In this document: positions 16,718 to 25,796 of the stretch, one piece after another
Position numbering within the stretch: position 1 is the stretch's first letter
How the letters are laid out: every line of letters begins with the position of its first letter
NCBI RefSeq assembly: GCF_040629175.1
Contig: NZ_JBEXUX010000003.1
Coordinates: 62,001 to 126,000, forward strand
Reading direction: 5' to 3'
Source of the DNA: Embleya sp040629175
Lineage (GTDB): Bacteria > Actinomycetota > Actinomycetes > Streptomycetales > Streptomycetaceae
Length of the DNA stretch: 64,000 nucleotides
Program-made: the position numbers and the translations under genes
The notes under the pieces: model-generated
The model's input: the letters and a program-made list of their open reading frames with translations, nothing else
Database searches by the model: none
What the model was told of the DNA's origin: nothing

Positions 16718-19258
16718 CTACTCGGTCGCGATCGAACGAAGCACAGGCAACCGCGCGGCCCGCGCGGCAGGCCGCGCTCCGGCTGCCAGCCCACCGAGCG
16801 CGCCCACGCCCACCAGCACCGCCAGTTGCACCGTGGGCACCGAGAACGGCAGCGCCGCCCCCGTATCGACACCGCCGATCGCACGAATCGCCACCCAGCC
16901 CAGGAACAGGCCGACCACGAGCCCACTCACCGCGCCGATCACCGCGACCAACGTCGACTCCCAGCGCAGCGCCGACCGCACCTGGGATCGCGCCGCGCCG
17001 ATCGCCCGCAACAGGCCCAGCTCGCGCGTGCGTTCGTAGGCCGCCAGGGACAGCGTGTTCGCGATACCGCCCAACGCGATCACCAACGCGAGCGCGAGCA
17101 GCACGTAGACCACCGCGACCAGCGTCTGCAACATCTCCGCCCGCGCCGCCACGAACCCTTCCCGGTCCCGTACCGGCGGCGCGCCGTAGTCCTTGGCCAA
17201 CCGCTCGACCTCGCCCTCGACCGTGTGCGTCGAGACGCCCGGCGCGAGCCGCAGCACCGTCGCGGCGTCCAGGGCCGCGTCGGCGTGCGACTCCCACGCG
17301 ACGCGATCGATCAGGTAGTCGCCGACCACGGCCGTGCGGTCGTAGAGCCCGGTGACGGTGAACGTCTGCCGCGCACCGTCCGGGAAGGTCACCTCGGTGG
17401 TCGAACCGAGCCGCCAGCCCCGGTCCTTCGCGGCGTCCGCGGACACCGCCAGACCACTGGGACCGAGCCCGGTCACCCGCCCCTGCCGCACGTCGAGATC
17501 GAACACCCGGTCCAGCCGGCCCGAGTCCACCGCCAGCAGTTGCCGACCGTGCCCGTCCACCAACGCACCCGCGTTGCGGATCCCGGTCGCCGCGACCACG
17601 CCGGGCAACTCGGAGGCCCGCCGCGTGAGTTCGGGGCTGTGGCCGCCCCCGGCCCAGCCGGCGGGCGAGGATCCGCCGATCACCAACTGTCCGGCGATCA
17701 CCTTCCGGGTCTGCTCACCGGCACCCTCCTTGAGCGAGGCCGCGAACACCGCGAACAGGGTGACGATGGCGATCCCGAGCAACATCGCGGTCGCCGCACC
17801 GGCGGTTCGACGCGGGCTGCGCAGCAGATTGCCGCGCGCCAACGCGCCCGGCGCGCCCCGCAGTCGCGGCAGCGGCGCGGTGAGCGGACCGCCGGCCGCC
17901 CGGATGCCCGCCGGGGCCACCGACAACACGCCCGCGAGCAGGGCCGGCGCGGCGATCGCCAGACCCACCAGGCCGCCGCCGGCGATGCCCACCGCCAGGC
18001 CCGCCGCGAGCAGCACCAGGCCCGCGAGCAGCCGCCCACGCGGCAGTTCGGTGCGCTCCGCGCCCGCGCCGCGCAGCGCGGTCACCGGTGCCACCCGCGA
18101 GCCGCGCACGGCCGGCACCAACGCGGCGAACGCGGTCACCAGGATGCCGACGGGCAACACCGTGAGCGCGGTGGACGTCTTGAACGTCAGCCCGCGGGCC
18201 GGTAGTTCGAAGCCGAGCCCGGCGAACAACTCCTTGAGCCCGGCGGCCAGCCCGAGCCCGGCCGCCAGGCCGAGCGCGGAAGCCGCCACGCCGATCACCA
18301 GGGCCTCGATCAGCGCCTGTCGCAGCGCCTGGCCCCGGCTCGCCCCCAGCGCCCGCATCAGGGCGACCTCGCGGGTGCGCTGCGCGGCCACCACGGAGAA
18401 CGTGTGATTGATCGAGAAGGCCGCGACGACCAGCGCGATCGCGGCGAAGACGGTCAGGAAGGTGCGGAAGACCTTCAGGAAGCTGTCCTCCACGGCGGAC
18501 ACCGCCTCGCCGGTGGCCACGTTGCCGGGCACCGCCTGCACGTCGGCCGGCAGCGCTCGCTGGATCCGCGCGGCCAGGTCCTTCTGGTCGGTGCCGGGCG
18601 CGGCCCGGACCGCGATGGTGCCGACCTTGCCCGGGTCGCGCAGCACGTATCGGCGCGCGCCGTCGAGGTCGAAGGCGGTATACGAGCCGCCGCCGAAGGC
18701 GTCCAGGTCACCGAAGGTGGCCACGCCCACGATGGTCACCGGCACCGGCCCGGGGGTGAGCACGGTGGTCCGGTCGCCGGGCGCCAGGTGCCCCTGTTTG
18801 GCGGTGGCCCGGTCGATGACCACCTCGTCGGGCCCCGTCGGCGCGCGGCCGGCGGCCAGCCGGTACGGCGTCAGGGCCGGATCGGTCACCCAATTGCCCG
18901 CCGTGCGCGGGCCGTTGCCGGTGAGCGCCTTGCCGTCCTTGCCGATCACCTGACCGTAGCCCTGGATCACCGGTTCGGCGCCCGCGACGCCGGGCACCGC
19001 CCGGACCCGGTCCACCAGTGCGCCGTCGATCGCGCCCCGCTGGCTGCCGGGCCGGTCGGTCACCGAGGTGGCGTTGCGCACCACCACGTCCGTGCCGGCG
19101 CCGCTGTCTCGGATCAGCCCGCCGATGGAGGAGTTCATCGTGTCGGCGAGCACGAGCGCGCCGGAGAGGAAAGCCGTGCCCAGCAGCACGGCGAGGGCGA
19201 GTCCCACGAGCCGGCGTTTGCGAGCCCACAGGTTGGCGAGCGAGAGACGAATCAGCAT
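16718..19258 (-). CDS. ABC transporter permease, FtsX/MacB type
   Basis: The 846-residue membrane protein has an N-terminal helix (about 17-38), a large extracytoplasmic region, a first FtsX block of three helices with RTREVALMRALGASRGQ, further helices, a second extracytoplasmic region, and a C-terminal FtsX block with YERTRELGLLRAIGAARSQ. This duplicated layout is typical of actinobacterial MacB-like exporters for lipids, lipoproteins or antimicrobial compounds. ATG at 19258 has GGGGAG 7 bases upstream and lies 6 bases after the ATPase stop, so the two genes form one operon with the membrane protein gene before them. Confidence 0.92.
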   Translation of the reverse strand: MLIRLSLANLWARKRRLVGLALAVLLGTAFLSGALVLADTMNSSIGGLIRDSGAGTDVVVRNATSVTDRPGSQRGAIDGALVDRVRAVPGVAGAEPVIQGYGQVIGKDGKALTGNGPRTAGNWVTDPALTPYRLAAGRAPTGPDEVVIDRATAKQGHLAPGDRTTVLTPGPVPVTIVGVATFGDLDAFGGGSYTAFDLDGARRYVLRDPGKVGTIAVRAAPGTDQKDLAARIQRALPADVQAVPGNVATGEAVSAVEDSFLKVFRTFLTVFAAIALVVAAFSINHTFSVVAAQRTREVALMRALGASRGQALRQALIEALVIGVAASALGLAAGLGLAAGLKELFAGLGFELPARGLTFKTSTALTVLPVGILVTAFAALVPAVRGSRVAPVTALRGAGAERTELPRGRLLAGLVLLAAGLAVGIAGGGLVGLAIAAPALLAGVLSVAPAGIRAAGGPLTAPLPRLRGAPGALARGNLLRSPRRTAGAATAMLLGIAIVTLFAVFAASLKEGAGEQTRKVIAGQLVIGGSSPAGWAGGGHSPELTRRASELPGVVAATGIRNAGALVDGHGRQLLAVDSGRLDRVFDLDVRQGRVTGLGPSGLAVSADAAKDRGWRLGSTTEVTFPDGARQTFTVTGLYDRTAVVGDYLIDRVAWESHADAALDAATVLRLAPGVSTHTVEGEVERLAKDYGAPPVRDREGFVAARAEMLQTLVAVVYVLLALALVIALGGIANTLSLAAYERTRELGLLRAIGAARSQVRSALRWESTLVAVIGAVSGLVVGLFLGWVAIRAIGGVDTGAALPFSVPTVQLAVLVGVGALGGLAAGARPAARAARLPVLRSIATE

Positions 19259-19264
19259 CGCGCG

Positions 19265-20044
19265 TCACTCCCCTCGGGCGCCGGCACCCGCGGCGACTCG
19301 GTCGAATGCCTTCATCCGGTCCAGCACCCGGTCCGGGGTCGGCGCCTGCATCTCGTCGGCTATCCGGCCGTCGGCCAGGAACACCACGCTGTCCGCGTAG
19401 CCCGCGGCGACCGGGTCGTGGGTGACCATCAGCACGGTCTGATCGAGTTCGTTCACGGCGTCGCGCAGCAGCGCGAGCACCTCGGCGCCCGAGCGCGAGT
19501 CGAGGTTGCCGGTCGGCTCGTCGGCCATCACGATCTCCGGTCGCCCGACCAGTGCCCGGGCCACCGCGACCCGCTGCTGTTGCCCGCCGGAAAGCTCGCC
19601 GGGCCGGTGGTGCAGTCGCTGTGCCAAGTCGACCGCGGTGACCACCCGGTCCAGCCAGGCCGGGTCCGACTTGCGGCCCGCGAGCGACGCGGGCAGCACG
19701 ATGTTCTCCAGCGCGGTCATCGTGGGCAGCAGGTTGAACGCCTGGAAGACGAATCCGATCCGGTCCCGGCGCAGCCGGGTGAGCTGCCGGTCGGTGAGCG
19801 AGCCCAGCTCGGTGTCACCGAGGAAGACCGCGCCGTCGGTGACGTCGTCCAAGCCGGCCAGGCAGTGCAGCAGCGTGGACTTGCCCGACCCGGAGGGACC
19901 CATCACGGCGGTGAACCGGCCGCGGGGGAAGCCGATGGTGACGTCGTCCAGGGCGCGCACGACGGTGTCCCCGACGCCGTGCACACGCGAGACGTGTTCG
20001 GCGCGCGCCGCGTAGTGCTTCGTGGGGTCGATGGTGGTGGTCAT
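19265..20044 (-). CDS. ABC transporter ATPase, MacB/LolD type
   Basis: The 259-residue ATPase has Walker A GPSGSGKS, Q-loop VFQAFNLLP, signature LSGGQQQR, Walker B with ADEPTGNLD and H-loop MVTHD. The DEPTGNLD variant is characteristic of the LolD/MacB export group. ATG at 20044 overlaps the stop of the preceding membrane protein gene in an ATGA junction and has AAGGAT upstream. It energises the FtsX-type permease encoded next. Regulation is probably by the divergent two-component system. Confidence 0.93.
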   Translation of the reverse strand: MTTTIDPTKHYAARAEHVSRVHGVGDTVVRALDDVTIGFPRGRFTAVMGPSGSGKSTLLHCLAGLDDVTDGAVFLGDTELGSLTDRQLTRLRRDRIGFVFQAFNLLPTMTALENIVLPASLAGRKSDPAWLDRVVTAVDLAQRLHHRPGELSGGQQQRVAVARALVGRPEIVMADEPTGNLDSRSGAEVLALLRDAVNELDQTVLMVTHDPVAAGYADSVVFLADGRIADEMQAPTPDRVLDRMKAFDRVAAGAGARGE

Positions 20045-20721
20045 GACGATCCTTCTCGGGAGAGGGGACGGGAGGAAGCAAGGGGTGCCGGTCGACCCGC
20101 ACGGGCGGGCGCAGCCGCGGCGTCGGCCCGGTCGACCCGGTCGGCCGTGCCGGCCGGGACGCGCCGATCGCGCGGTGTGTCGTCGGTGCGCCGGCTCGAC
20201 CGGGTCCGACCCCGGCCGCGGTCGCCCGAGGGCTTGAAGACGGACAGCGCCGTCGCGGCGATCAACGCGAGCAACTGGAAGATCACCACGACCAGGTGCC
20301 AGGTCTGCAGCGGTGGCAACGCGTCCGCGTTGCCACCGGAGGCGGAGGCGGCGATCATCCGATGCGCGAACTGGCTGACCACACCGGCGCCGGCCACGAT
20401 CACCGCGATCAGCAGCACGATCTTGATCTTGATCCAGAGGTGCTGCCACAGCCCCCAGGGCGTCCGCAGGCACAGCAGCACACCGGTGATCAGCGACAGC
20501 ACGGCGAACGGAATCCCGCCCGCCAGCGCGAATATCCGCATCAGCTGATACGCGCCGTGTCGCAGCGCGGGGTCGTCGGTCGCGCGGGCCACGATGCCGA
20601 TCAGCAGCATGACCCACTCGACGCCCAGCAGGCCGACCGCGAACACCACGTGCCCGGAGTTGACCGCCCTGCGGACCGACCTCGAATAGCGCCGTTTCCC
20701 GGTCGTCGGGGACGCGTTCAC
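20041..20721 (-). CDS. DUF2269-like integral membrane protein
   Basis: The 226-residue protein has four predicted helices within residues 20-155 and a long hydrophilic, Arg/Asp-rich C-terminal tail (about 165-226). Its opening VNSGHVVFAVGLLGVEW segment is reminiscent of DUF2269 proteins; the assignment is moderate. GTG at 20721 has a strong AGGAGG 6 bases upstream. It is the first gene of the three-gene export operon and overlaps the ATPase start, so it may be an accessory subunit or sensor. Confidence 0.7.
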   Translation of the reverse strand: MNASPTTGKRRYSRSVRRAVNSGHVVFAVGLLGVEWVMLLIGIVARATDDPALRHGAYQLMRIFALAGGIPFAVLSLITGVLLCLRTPWGLWQHLWIKIKIVLLIAVIVAGAGVVSQFAHRMIAASASGGNADALPPLQTWHLVVVIFQLLALIAATALSVFKPSGDRGRGRTRSSRRTDDTPRDRRVPAGTADRVDRADAAAAPARAGRPAPLASSRPLSREGSS

Positions 20722-20926
20722 GGTGACCTCCTGGAAGCAATGCCGGACGGGAGCGCGGGTCGGGGCGTGGGCCCGGGCCCGTCGGCGAGGTGCGGAAACG
20801 GCCTCGCTCCGGGGGCCTCGTCGACGGGAACAACTCTTCCGATTCGCGGCCCTGCCGGCGTCCGGCCCGGGGATGCACCGGCCCTGCTGCCCCGGCAGGT
20901 CCAAGAGGCCCTCGACCAGCACGTTC

Positions 20927-20977
20927 CTGCTCCCTGGGGAGCAGCCTCCAGGAGCCCGTCTGCTTCCCCGGGAGCAT
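20927..20977. promoter_or_regulatory. Two phased 18-bp dyads, candidate response-regulator sites
   Basis: CTGCTCCCTGGGGAGCAG (20927-20944) is a perfect palindrome with 8-bp arms. CTGCTTCCCCGGGAGCAT (20960-20977) is a close copy. Their starts are 33 bases apart, about three helical turns. They lie 60-110 bases upstream of the kinase start and about 206-256 bases upstream of the export operon. Confidence 0.65.
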
Positions 20978-21023
20978 CCGACAAGCCCACGCGCAGCGGA
21001 CGCGCGCGACCCCCCGCTCCCCC

Positions 21024-21029
21024 TACCGT
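21024..21029 (+). promoter_or_regulatory. -10 box for a leaderless kinase transcript
   Basis: TACCGT is followed by 7 bases and the ATG at 21037. No Shine-Dalgarno is visible. Confidence 0.5.
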
Positions 21030-21036
21030 TGATCAC

Positions 21037-22416
21037 ATGACGAGCCCCTCGAATCCCCCGACCCGGAGCCCGGGATCGCGGCCCCGAGCACCGTGGTCGC
21101 GGGTTTCCCGCCCCGGCGCACACTGGCTCGCGCACACGCTCGGCCCGGTCCCACCCGTCGTGCGCGACATCGCGCTCGGGGTGCTGGTCTGCGCGGTGCA
21201 AATGGGCACGATGCTCTTCGCGAACCATCGCCAACCGGACCCCGCCCGGGCCCTGGACGCATGGGGGGTGCTGCTGATCGTCGCCGGCCCGTTGGCGCTG
21301 ATCGTGCGCCGCCGCCACCGCGCGGGCGTGCTCGTGGTGACGGTCGGTTCGGCGCTGGTCTACACGATGCTCGACTATCCGCGCGGCCCGATCTTCTTCG
21401 CGATGATCATCGCGTTGTGGGGCGCCTTCGCCGCCGGCCTGCGCCTGTTGGCGTATGTGGTCCTGGTGCTGGGCTACACCGGCTTCGTCTGGATATCACC
21501 GCTGGTGACCTCCGAGTCGACGCCCGACCTCGGGCCGGCGCTGGGCATCGCCGCGTGGTTGCTGGTGCTCGCGGGGATCGGCGAGGTGGTCCGGCTGCGT
21601 CGCGCGTTCAACGCCGCGGAGGCACAGCGGGCCCGGGTGCATTCGCTCGGCCTGGCCGAGGCCGAGCGCCGCCGGGCGGGCGACGAACGGCTGCGCATCG
21701 CCCGCGAGTTGCACGATGTGCTCGCGCATCACATCTCGCTGATGAACGTGCAGGCGTCGGTGGGCCTGGAGTTGATGGACACCTCGCCGGAGCAGGCCCG
21801 CGAGGCGTTGACCGCGGTCAAGTACGCGAGTCGGGAGGCGCTGGGCGAGTTGCGTTCGGTGCTGGACATCCTCAAGGGCGACTCGGTCGACCATTCGGGT
21901 CCCGACGGTGCCCCTCGCGCGCCCACCGCGGGTCTGGACCGGCTCGACGACCTGGTCGCGCGCACCTCCGCCGGCGGGCTGACCGTGCGGGTCGAGCGCA
22001 CGGGCACCGTCCGCCCGCTGACCGCGGCGGTGGACCTGGCGGCCTACCGGATCGTGCAGGAGGCGCTGACCAACACCCTGCGGCACGCGGCGGCGAGCGA
22101 GGCCGTGGTGGGGGTGACCTACGGCGAGACCGGTTTGCAGGTGTCGATCCGCGACAACGGCCGCGGGCCCGAGCCGAGCTCGTCCCCCGCCGACGCGCTG
22201 ACCTCCGGCGGCAACGGGCTGCACGGCATGCGCCAGCGGGCCGCCGCGCTCGGCGGCCGCTGTGTCGCGGGACCGGTGCCGGGGCGCGGCTTTCACGTCC
22301 AGGCCCACCTGCCCTACGGTGATCGCGCCGACGCGCAGGACCGCGGCAAGGCTGCGCCGACCGCGTCGGCGGCGACCGCCGGCGGTCCGACGCAGTCCAT
22401 CGAGGGGGACGCATGA
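21037..22416 (+). CDS. Sensor histidine kinase (NarX/DesK-like, HisKA_3)
   Basis: The 459-residue kinase has four to five membrane helices between about 45 and 190 with little extracytoplasmic sequence, so it probably senses within or at the membrane. The dimerisation helix carries His226 (RIARELHDVLAHHISLMNVQ) and the HATPase_c domain shows ALTNTLRHA, DNGRGPEP and GGNGLHGMRQR. ATG at 21037 is chosen because a -10 box lies 7 bases before it and the family begins here. The stop overlaps the regulator start (ATGA). The neighbouring export operon is its likely target. Confidence 0.9.
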   Translation: MTSPSNPPTRSPGSRPRAPWSRVSRPGAHWLAHTLGPVPPVVRDIALGVLVCAVQMGTMLFANHRQPDPARALDAWGVLLIVAGPLALIVRRRHRAGVLVVTVGSALVYTMLDYPRGPIFFAMIIALWGAFAAGLRLLAYVVLVLGYTGFVWISPLVTSESTPDLGPALGIAAWLLVLAGIGEVVRLRRAFNAAEAQRARVHSLGLAEAERRRAGDERLRIARELHDVLAHHISLMNVQASVGLELMDTSPEQAREALTAVKYASREALGELRSVLDILKGDSVDHSGPDGAPRAPTAGLDRLDDLVARTSAGGLTVRVERTGTVRPLTAAVDLAAYRIVQEALTNTLRHAAASEAVVGVTYGETGLQVSIRDNGRGPEPSSSPADALTSGGNGLHGMRQRAAALGGRCVAGPVPGRGFHVQAHLPYGDRADAQDRGKAAPTASAATAGGPTQSIEGDA

Positions 22417-23087
22417 TCAGGTTGGTGCTGGCCGACGACCAGGCTCTGGTGCGCGCGGGCTTTCGGGCCCTGTTGTCCGCGCAGCCGGACATGGAGGTCG
22501 TGGGCGAGGCGGGCGAGGGCGGCGAGGCGGTCCGGCTCACCCGCGAACTGCGCCCTCACGTGGTGCTGATGGACATCCGGATGCCCGGCATGGACGGCCT
22601 GGAGGCGGCCCGGGTGATCGCCGCGGACCCGGCGCTGACCGACGTGCGGGTGGTCATCCTGACCACGTTCGACCTGGACGAGTACGTCTTCGAGGCGCTG
22701 CGCAATGGCGCGAGCGGCTTTTTGGTCAAGGACACCGAACCGGCCGAACTCCTGCGCGGGGTGCGGGTGGTCGCGGCGGGCGATGCCCTGTTGTCGCCGA
22801 ATGTGACGCGCCGGTTGATCGAGGAGTACGCGGCCGGCGCCGCGCGGCCCGCCGTCGCGCCGTCCGCCGAACTGGCCCTGCTCACCGAGCGCGAGCGGGA
22901 GATCGTCGGGCTGGTCGGCCGCGGGTTGTCCAACGACGAGATCGCCGGACACCTGGTGCTCAGTCCGCTCACCGCGAAGACCCACGTGAGCCGGGCGATG
23001 ACCAAGCTGTCCGTGCGCGATCGGGCCCAACTGGTGGTCTTCGCCTACGAGACCGGCCTGGTCACCCCGGGCCGCACCTCCCCCTGA
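22413..23087 (+). CDS. NarL/LuxR-type response regulator
   Basis: The 224-residue regulator has a receiver domain with acidic pair Asp8/Asp9, phospho-acceptor Asp54 (VVLMDIRMPG) and the Lys of FLVKDTEP, then a LuxR helix-turn-helix from about 150 (LTEREREIVGLVGRG). It is translationally coupled to the kinase by a 4-base overlap. The two 18-bp dyads upstream of the kinase gene are its likely binding sites, which would give autoregulation and control of the divergent ABC export operon. Confidence 0.92.
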   Translation: MIRLVLADDQALVRAGFRALLSAQPDMEVVGEAGEGGEAVRLTRELRPHVVLMDIRMPGMDGLEAARVIAADPALTDVRVVILTTFDLDEYVFEALRNGASGFLVKDTEPAELLRGVRVVAAGDALLSPNVTRRLIEEYAAGAARPAVAPSAELALLTEREREIVGLVGRGLSNDEIAGHLVLSPLTAKTHVSRAMTKLSVRDRAQLVVFAYETGLVTPGRTSP

Positions 23088-23160
23088 GCAGGCGACCCGA
23101 GCGCAGCGGCGCGGCCGGCGACCAAGGCGATCGACGGCCCGCCGACCGCACCACCGACAA

Positions 23161-23196
23161 AGCGCCGGACGGGCCGTGTTCGACCCGTCCGGCGCT
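23161..23196. terminator. Bidirectional terminator between regulator and ABC permease
   Basis: AGCGCCGGACGGG (23161-23173) and CCCGTCCGGCGCT (23184-23196) pair perfectly over 13 bp with a 10-base loop, between convergent genes. Confidence 0.85.
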
Positions 23197-23261
23197 CGTG
23201 ACGCGGCGACTTCCGCCGCGGCCGATTCCTCGGCCCGCTCCTCGATTCCGCCGCTACCGCC

Positions 23262-25796
23262 CTACTCCTTGGCGCCGACCGCGTCGATCGGGGCCAGCCG
23301 CAACAACCGGCGGGCCACCGGGGCCACCGTCAGCGGCGCCAGCAGGAGGGCGGCCGCGCTGATCGCCAGGCACAGCGGCAGCGGGACGTACGGGGTCGTG
23401 GTGTCGAACGAGCCCTTGTTGAACGGCACCAGGGTGGCCAGCGCCACCGACATGCCCAACCCCAGGCCGATCGCACCGACCATGATCGCCTCGCGCCGCA
23501 ACACCGCGCGGACCTGGCCGTGCGTGCTGCCGATCATCCGCAGCAGGCCCAGTTCCCGGTTCCGGGCCGCCGTGGTGACCGCCATCGTGTTGATCGCGGC
23601 GATCGTCGCGAAGCCCGCGAGGATGACCAGCATGATGTAGTTCAGCCACTTGTTCGTCTCGCGGTCCTTGTCCACCTGGGTCGCGTACGCCGCCCGGTCC
23701 TGCACCGACACCCCCGGGTGACGCTGCGTCAGACCGGTCAGCGCCGCGTCCGCGGCCCGCACGTCCGCTCCGGCGGCGAACCGCACCAACAGCCGCGTGT
23801 CCAGCGCCGTCTCCACGTGTCGCTCGACCGCGGCCCGCGGCAGCGTCACCGCTGCGGTGCCCAGGCCGCGCTCGTAGATCGCCACCACGATGGGGTTGAT
23901 CGCGGTCCCGTCCCCCAGCCACATCGACACCGGCTTGCCGACCTTGCCGTGCAGCGCCGACGCCATCTGCCGATCCAACGCGACCACGCCGCCCTGCGGT
24001 TGCGGCGCACCGGACCGCAACGCGTCGGTGCTGCCCTCACGCACGCCCAGATCCAACGTGGTCGACAGATCCTGCGTGGTGCCGCCGACGCCCTGCGCGC
24101 TCTGCTTCGCCAGGCCGCCGTCCCGAACGACCACGACCGAGGTGTTCAGCACCGACGTCACCGACGCGACACCGGGGGTGGCGGCCACCCGGGCGGTGGT
24201 CTGCGGAGCGAAGCCCGGCCCGGCCAGTACCCGATCCGCGGTGATCGCCTCCTTGGACTGCACGCTCGCGTGGTGGTCCTCGGCCGCGAACATGAAGCTC
24301 AGCGTGGCCGCGAAGGCGACCGCCAGCGCGATCGGAGTGATCGCCGACGCGAGTCGCCGCGAGTTGGCCCGGGCGTTGTCGAAGGCGAGTTGTCCGGTGG
24401 TGCCGAACAGGCTGCCGACCCACCCGAACACCGACACGAGCAGGTGCGCCAGAATCGGGCCGAGCAGGCCGATCGCGATCATGAACAGCATGATCACGCC
24501 GCCGGCCGCGGCGATCGCGTCGTCACCGGTGGCGTTCAGCGCGACCCGGGTCACCGCGATGCCGCCGCCGAGCGTGCCCAGTCCGAGCACCAGCCGGATC
24601 CAGCCGACGAAGACCCGCTCGGTGGCGGCGTCGCCCAGCGCCTCGGTCGGCTTGATCTTCGCACTGCGCCGCGCCGCGAGCAGTCCCGCGCCCAGCGCGG
24701 TCAGCGTGCCCGCGCCGATCGCCACGACCATCGGGATCCAGCCCACCGAGAGCGTGACGCCGTGCGCGACCAGGCCCCGGTCGTCCATGGCCGAGAACCA
24801 CCAGCGGGCCAGCAGCGTGCCGGGCAGCACCCCGACGGCGCCCGCCACCAGGGACACCAGAGCGGTCTCGGTGGCGATCATCCGGCGGATCTGCCACGGC
24901 GTGGCCCCCACCGCGCGCAGCAGCGCGATGTCGCGCCGGCGCTGCCCCACCGACAGCGCGGTGGCGCCGGCGACCACGAAGATCGCCACCATCAGCACGA
25001 TGCCGCCCAGGGTGCCGCCGATCGCGGTGAACATCTCCTTGGTGTTGCCGAAATCGCTGTACTCGGCCGCCCCACGCGCGTTCCCGGTGGCCACCTTGGC
25101 ACCGGTGCCCGCCACCGCGGCCCGCACGTCCTCGGCCACCTTGCCGGTGTCCGCGCCGGCCGCCGGGAGCACCCCGATCGCGGTGACCGTGCCGGGGTGT
25201 CCGGCCAACCGCTGCGCGTCCGCGTCGGCCACGTACAGGTGCGCGCCCTCTCCCGGCACCACGCCGCTCACCCGCAGCGCGACCTCGCCGCCGGGCGTGG
25301 TCGCCCGCACGGTGTCGCCGACCTTGGCCGACCCGGCCGCGGCCGTGGTCAACACCACCTCGCCGGCGCCCGGCGCGGTGCCCTCGCGGGTGCCCGCCAG
25401 CGGCGCCGAGGACCAGCCGTGCCCGGCCGGTGTGGTCCGCTCGATCTGCGCCGGGAAGGTCAGGTCGGGGATCACCGCGCGCACCCCCGGCACGGCCGCG
25501 ATCCGCCCGGCGAGCCCGGCGTCGATCCGGGTCCGCTCGGGCAACGGGGCCGATTCGGTGTACTTGCCCTCCCCCTTGCCCAACTGCTTGCTCACCTTGT
25601 CCGGCCCGCTGACCAGGATCGGCGTGTCGGCGTACCGCTCGGGGGTGGCATGCGCGCGAATGCCGCTCTCCATGAACACACCGCACATGGTGACCAGCAT
25701 CGCGGCGAACAGCAGCGCCACGAACGAGCCCGCGAAGGACGCGGGCCGAAAGCGCACCGAGGTGCGCGCGAGACCGTTGGGTCGAAGCAGCGACAT
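23262..25796 (-). CDS. ABC transporter permease, FtsX/MacB type (second)
   Basis: The 844-residue protein has a single N-terminal helix (about 20-42), a large extracytoplasmic part, a first FtsX block (about 255-390, SVGQRRRDIALLRAVGATP), a further pair of helices (about 420-475), a second extracytoplasmic part, and a C-terminal FtsX block (about 715-844, ARNRELGLLRMIGSTHGQ). ATG at 25796 overlaps the ATPase stop by one base (TGATG), so expression is coupled. The layout matches the permease at 16718-19258, but the two share little in their extracytoplasmic parts, suggesting different substrates. Confidence 0.92.
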   Translation of the reverse strand: MSLLRPNGLARTSVRFRPASFAGSFVALLFAAMLVTMCGVFMESGIRAHATPERYADTPILVSGPDKVSKQLGKGEGKYTESAPLPERTRIDAGLAGRIAAVPGVRAVIPDLTFPAQIERTTPAGHGWSSAPLAGTREGTAPGAGEVVLTTAAAGSAKVGDTVRATTPGGEVALRVSGVVPGEGAHLYVADADAQRLAGHPGTVTAIGVLPAAGADTGKVAEDVRAAVAGTGAKVATGNARGAAEYSDFGNTKEMFTAIGGTLGGIVLMVAIFVVAGATALSVGQRRRDIALLRAVGATPWQIRRMIATETALVSLVAGAVGVLPGTLLARWWFSAMDDRGLVAHGVTLSVGWIPMVVAIGAGTLTALGAGLLAARRSAKIKPTEALGDAATERVFVGWIRLVLGLGTLGGGIAVTRVALNATGDDAIAAAGGVIMLFMIAIGLLGPILAHLLVSVFGWVGSLFGTTGQLAFDNARANSRRLASAITPIALAVAFAATLSFMFAAEDHHASVQSKEAITADRVLAGPGFAPQTTARVAATPGVASVTSVLNTSVVVVRDGGLAKQSAQGVGGTTQDLSTTLDLGVREGSTDALRSGAPQPQGGVVALDRQMASALHGKVGKPVSMWLGDGTAINPIVVAIYERGLGTAAVTLPRAAVERHVETALDTRLLVRFAAGADVRAADAALTGLTQRHPGVSVQDRAAYATQVDKDRETNKWLNYIMLVILAGFATIAAINTMAVTTAARNRELGLLRMIGSTHGQVRAVLRREAIMVGAIGLGLGMSVALATLVPFNKGSFDTTTPYVPLPLCLAISAAALLLAPLTVAPVARRLLRLAPIDAVGAKE

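Larger units (their letters stand above)
20722..21036. other. Divergent promoter region, export operon and two-component system
   Basis: These 315 bases have no gene. They hold two 18-bp dyads (20927-20977) and a leaderless-type -10 box for the kinase gene (21024-21029). Confidence 0.6.
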
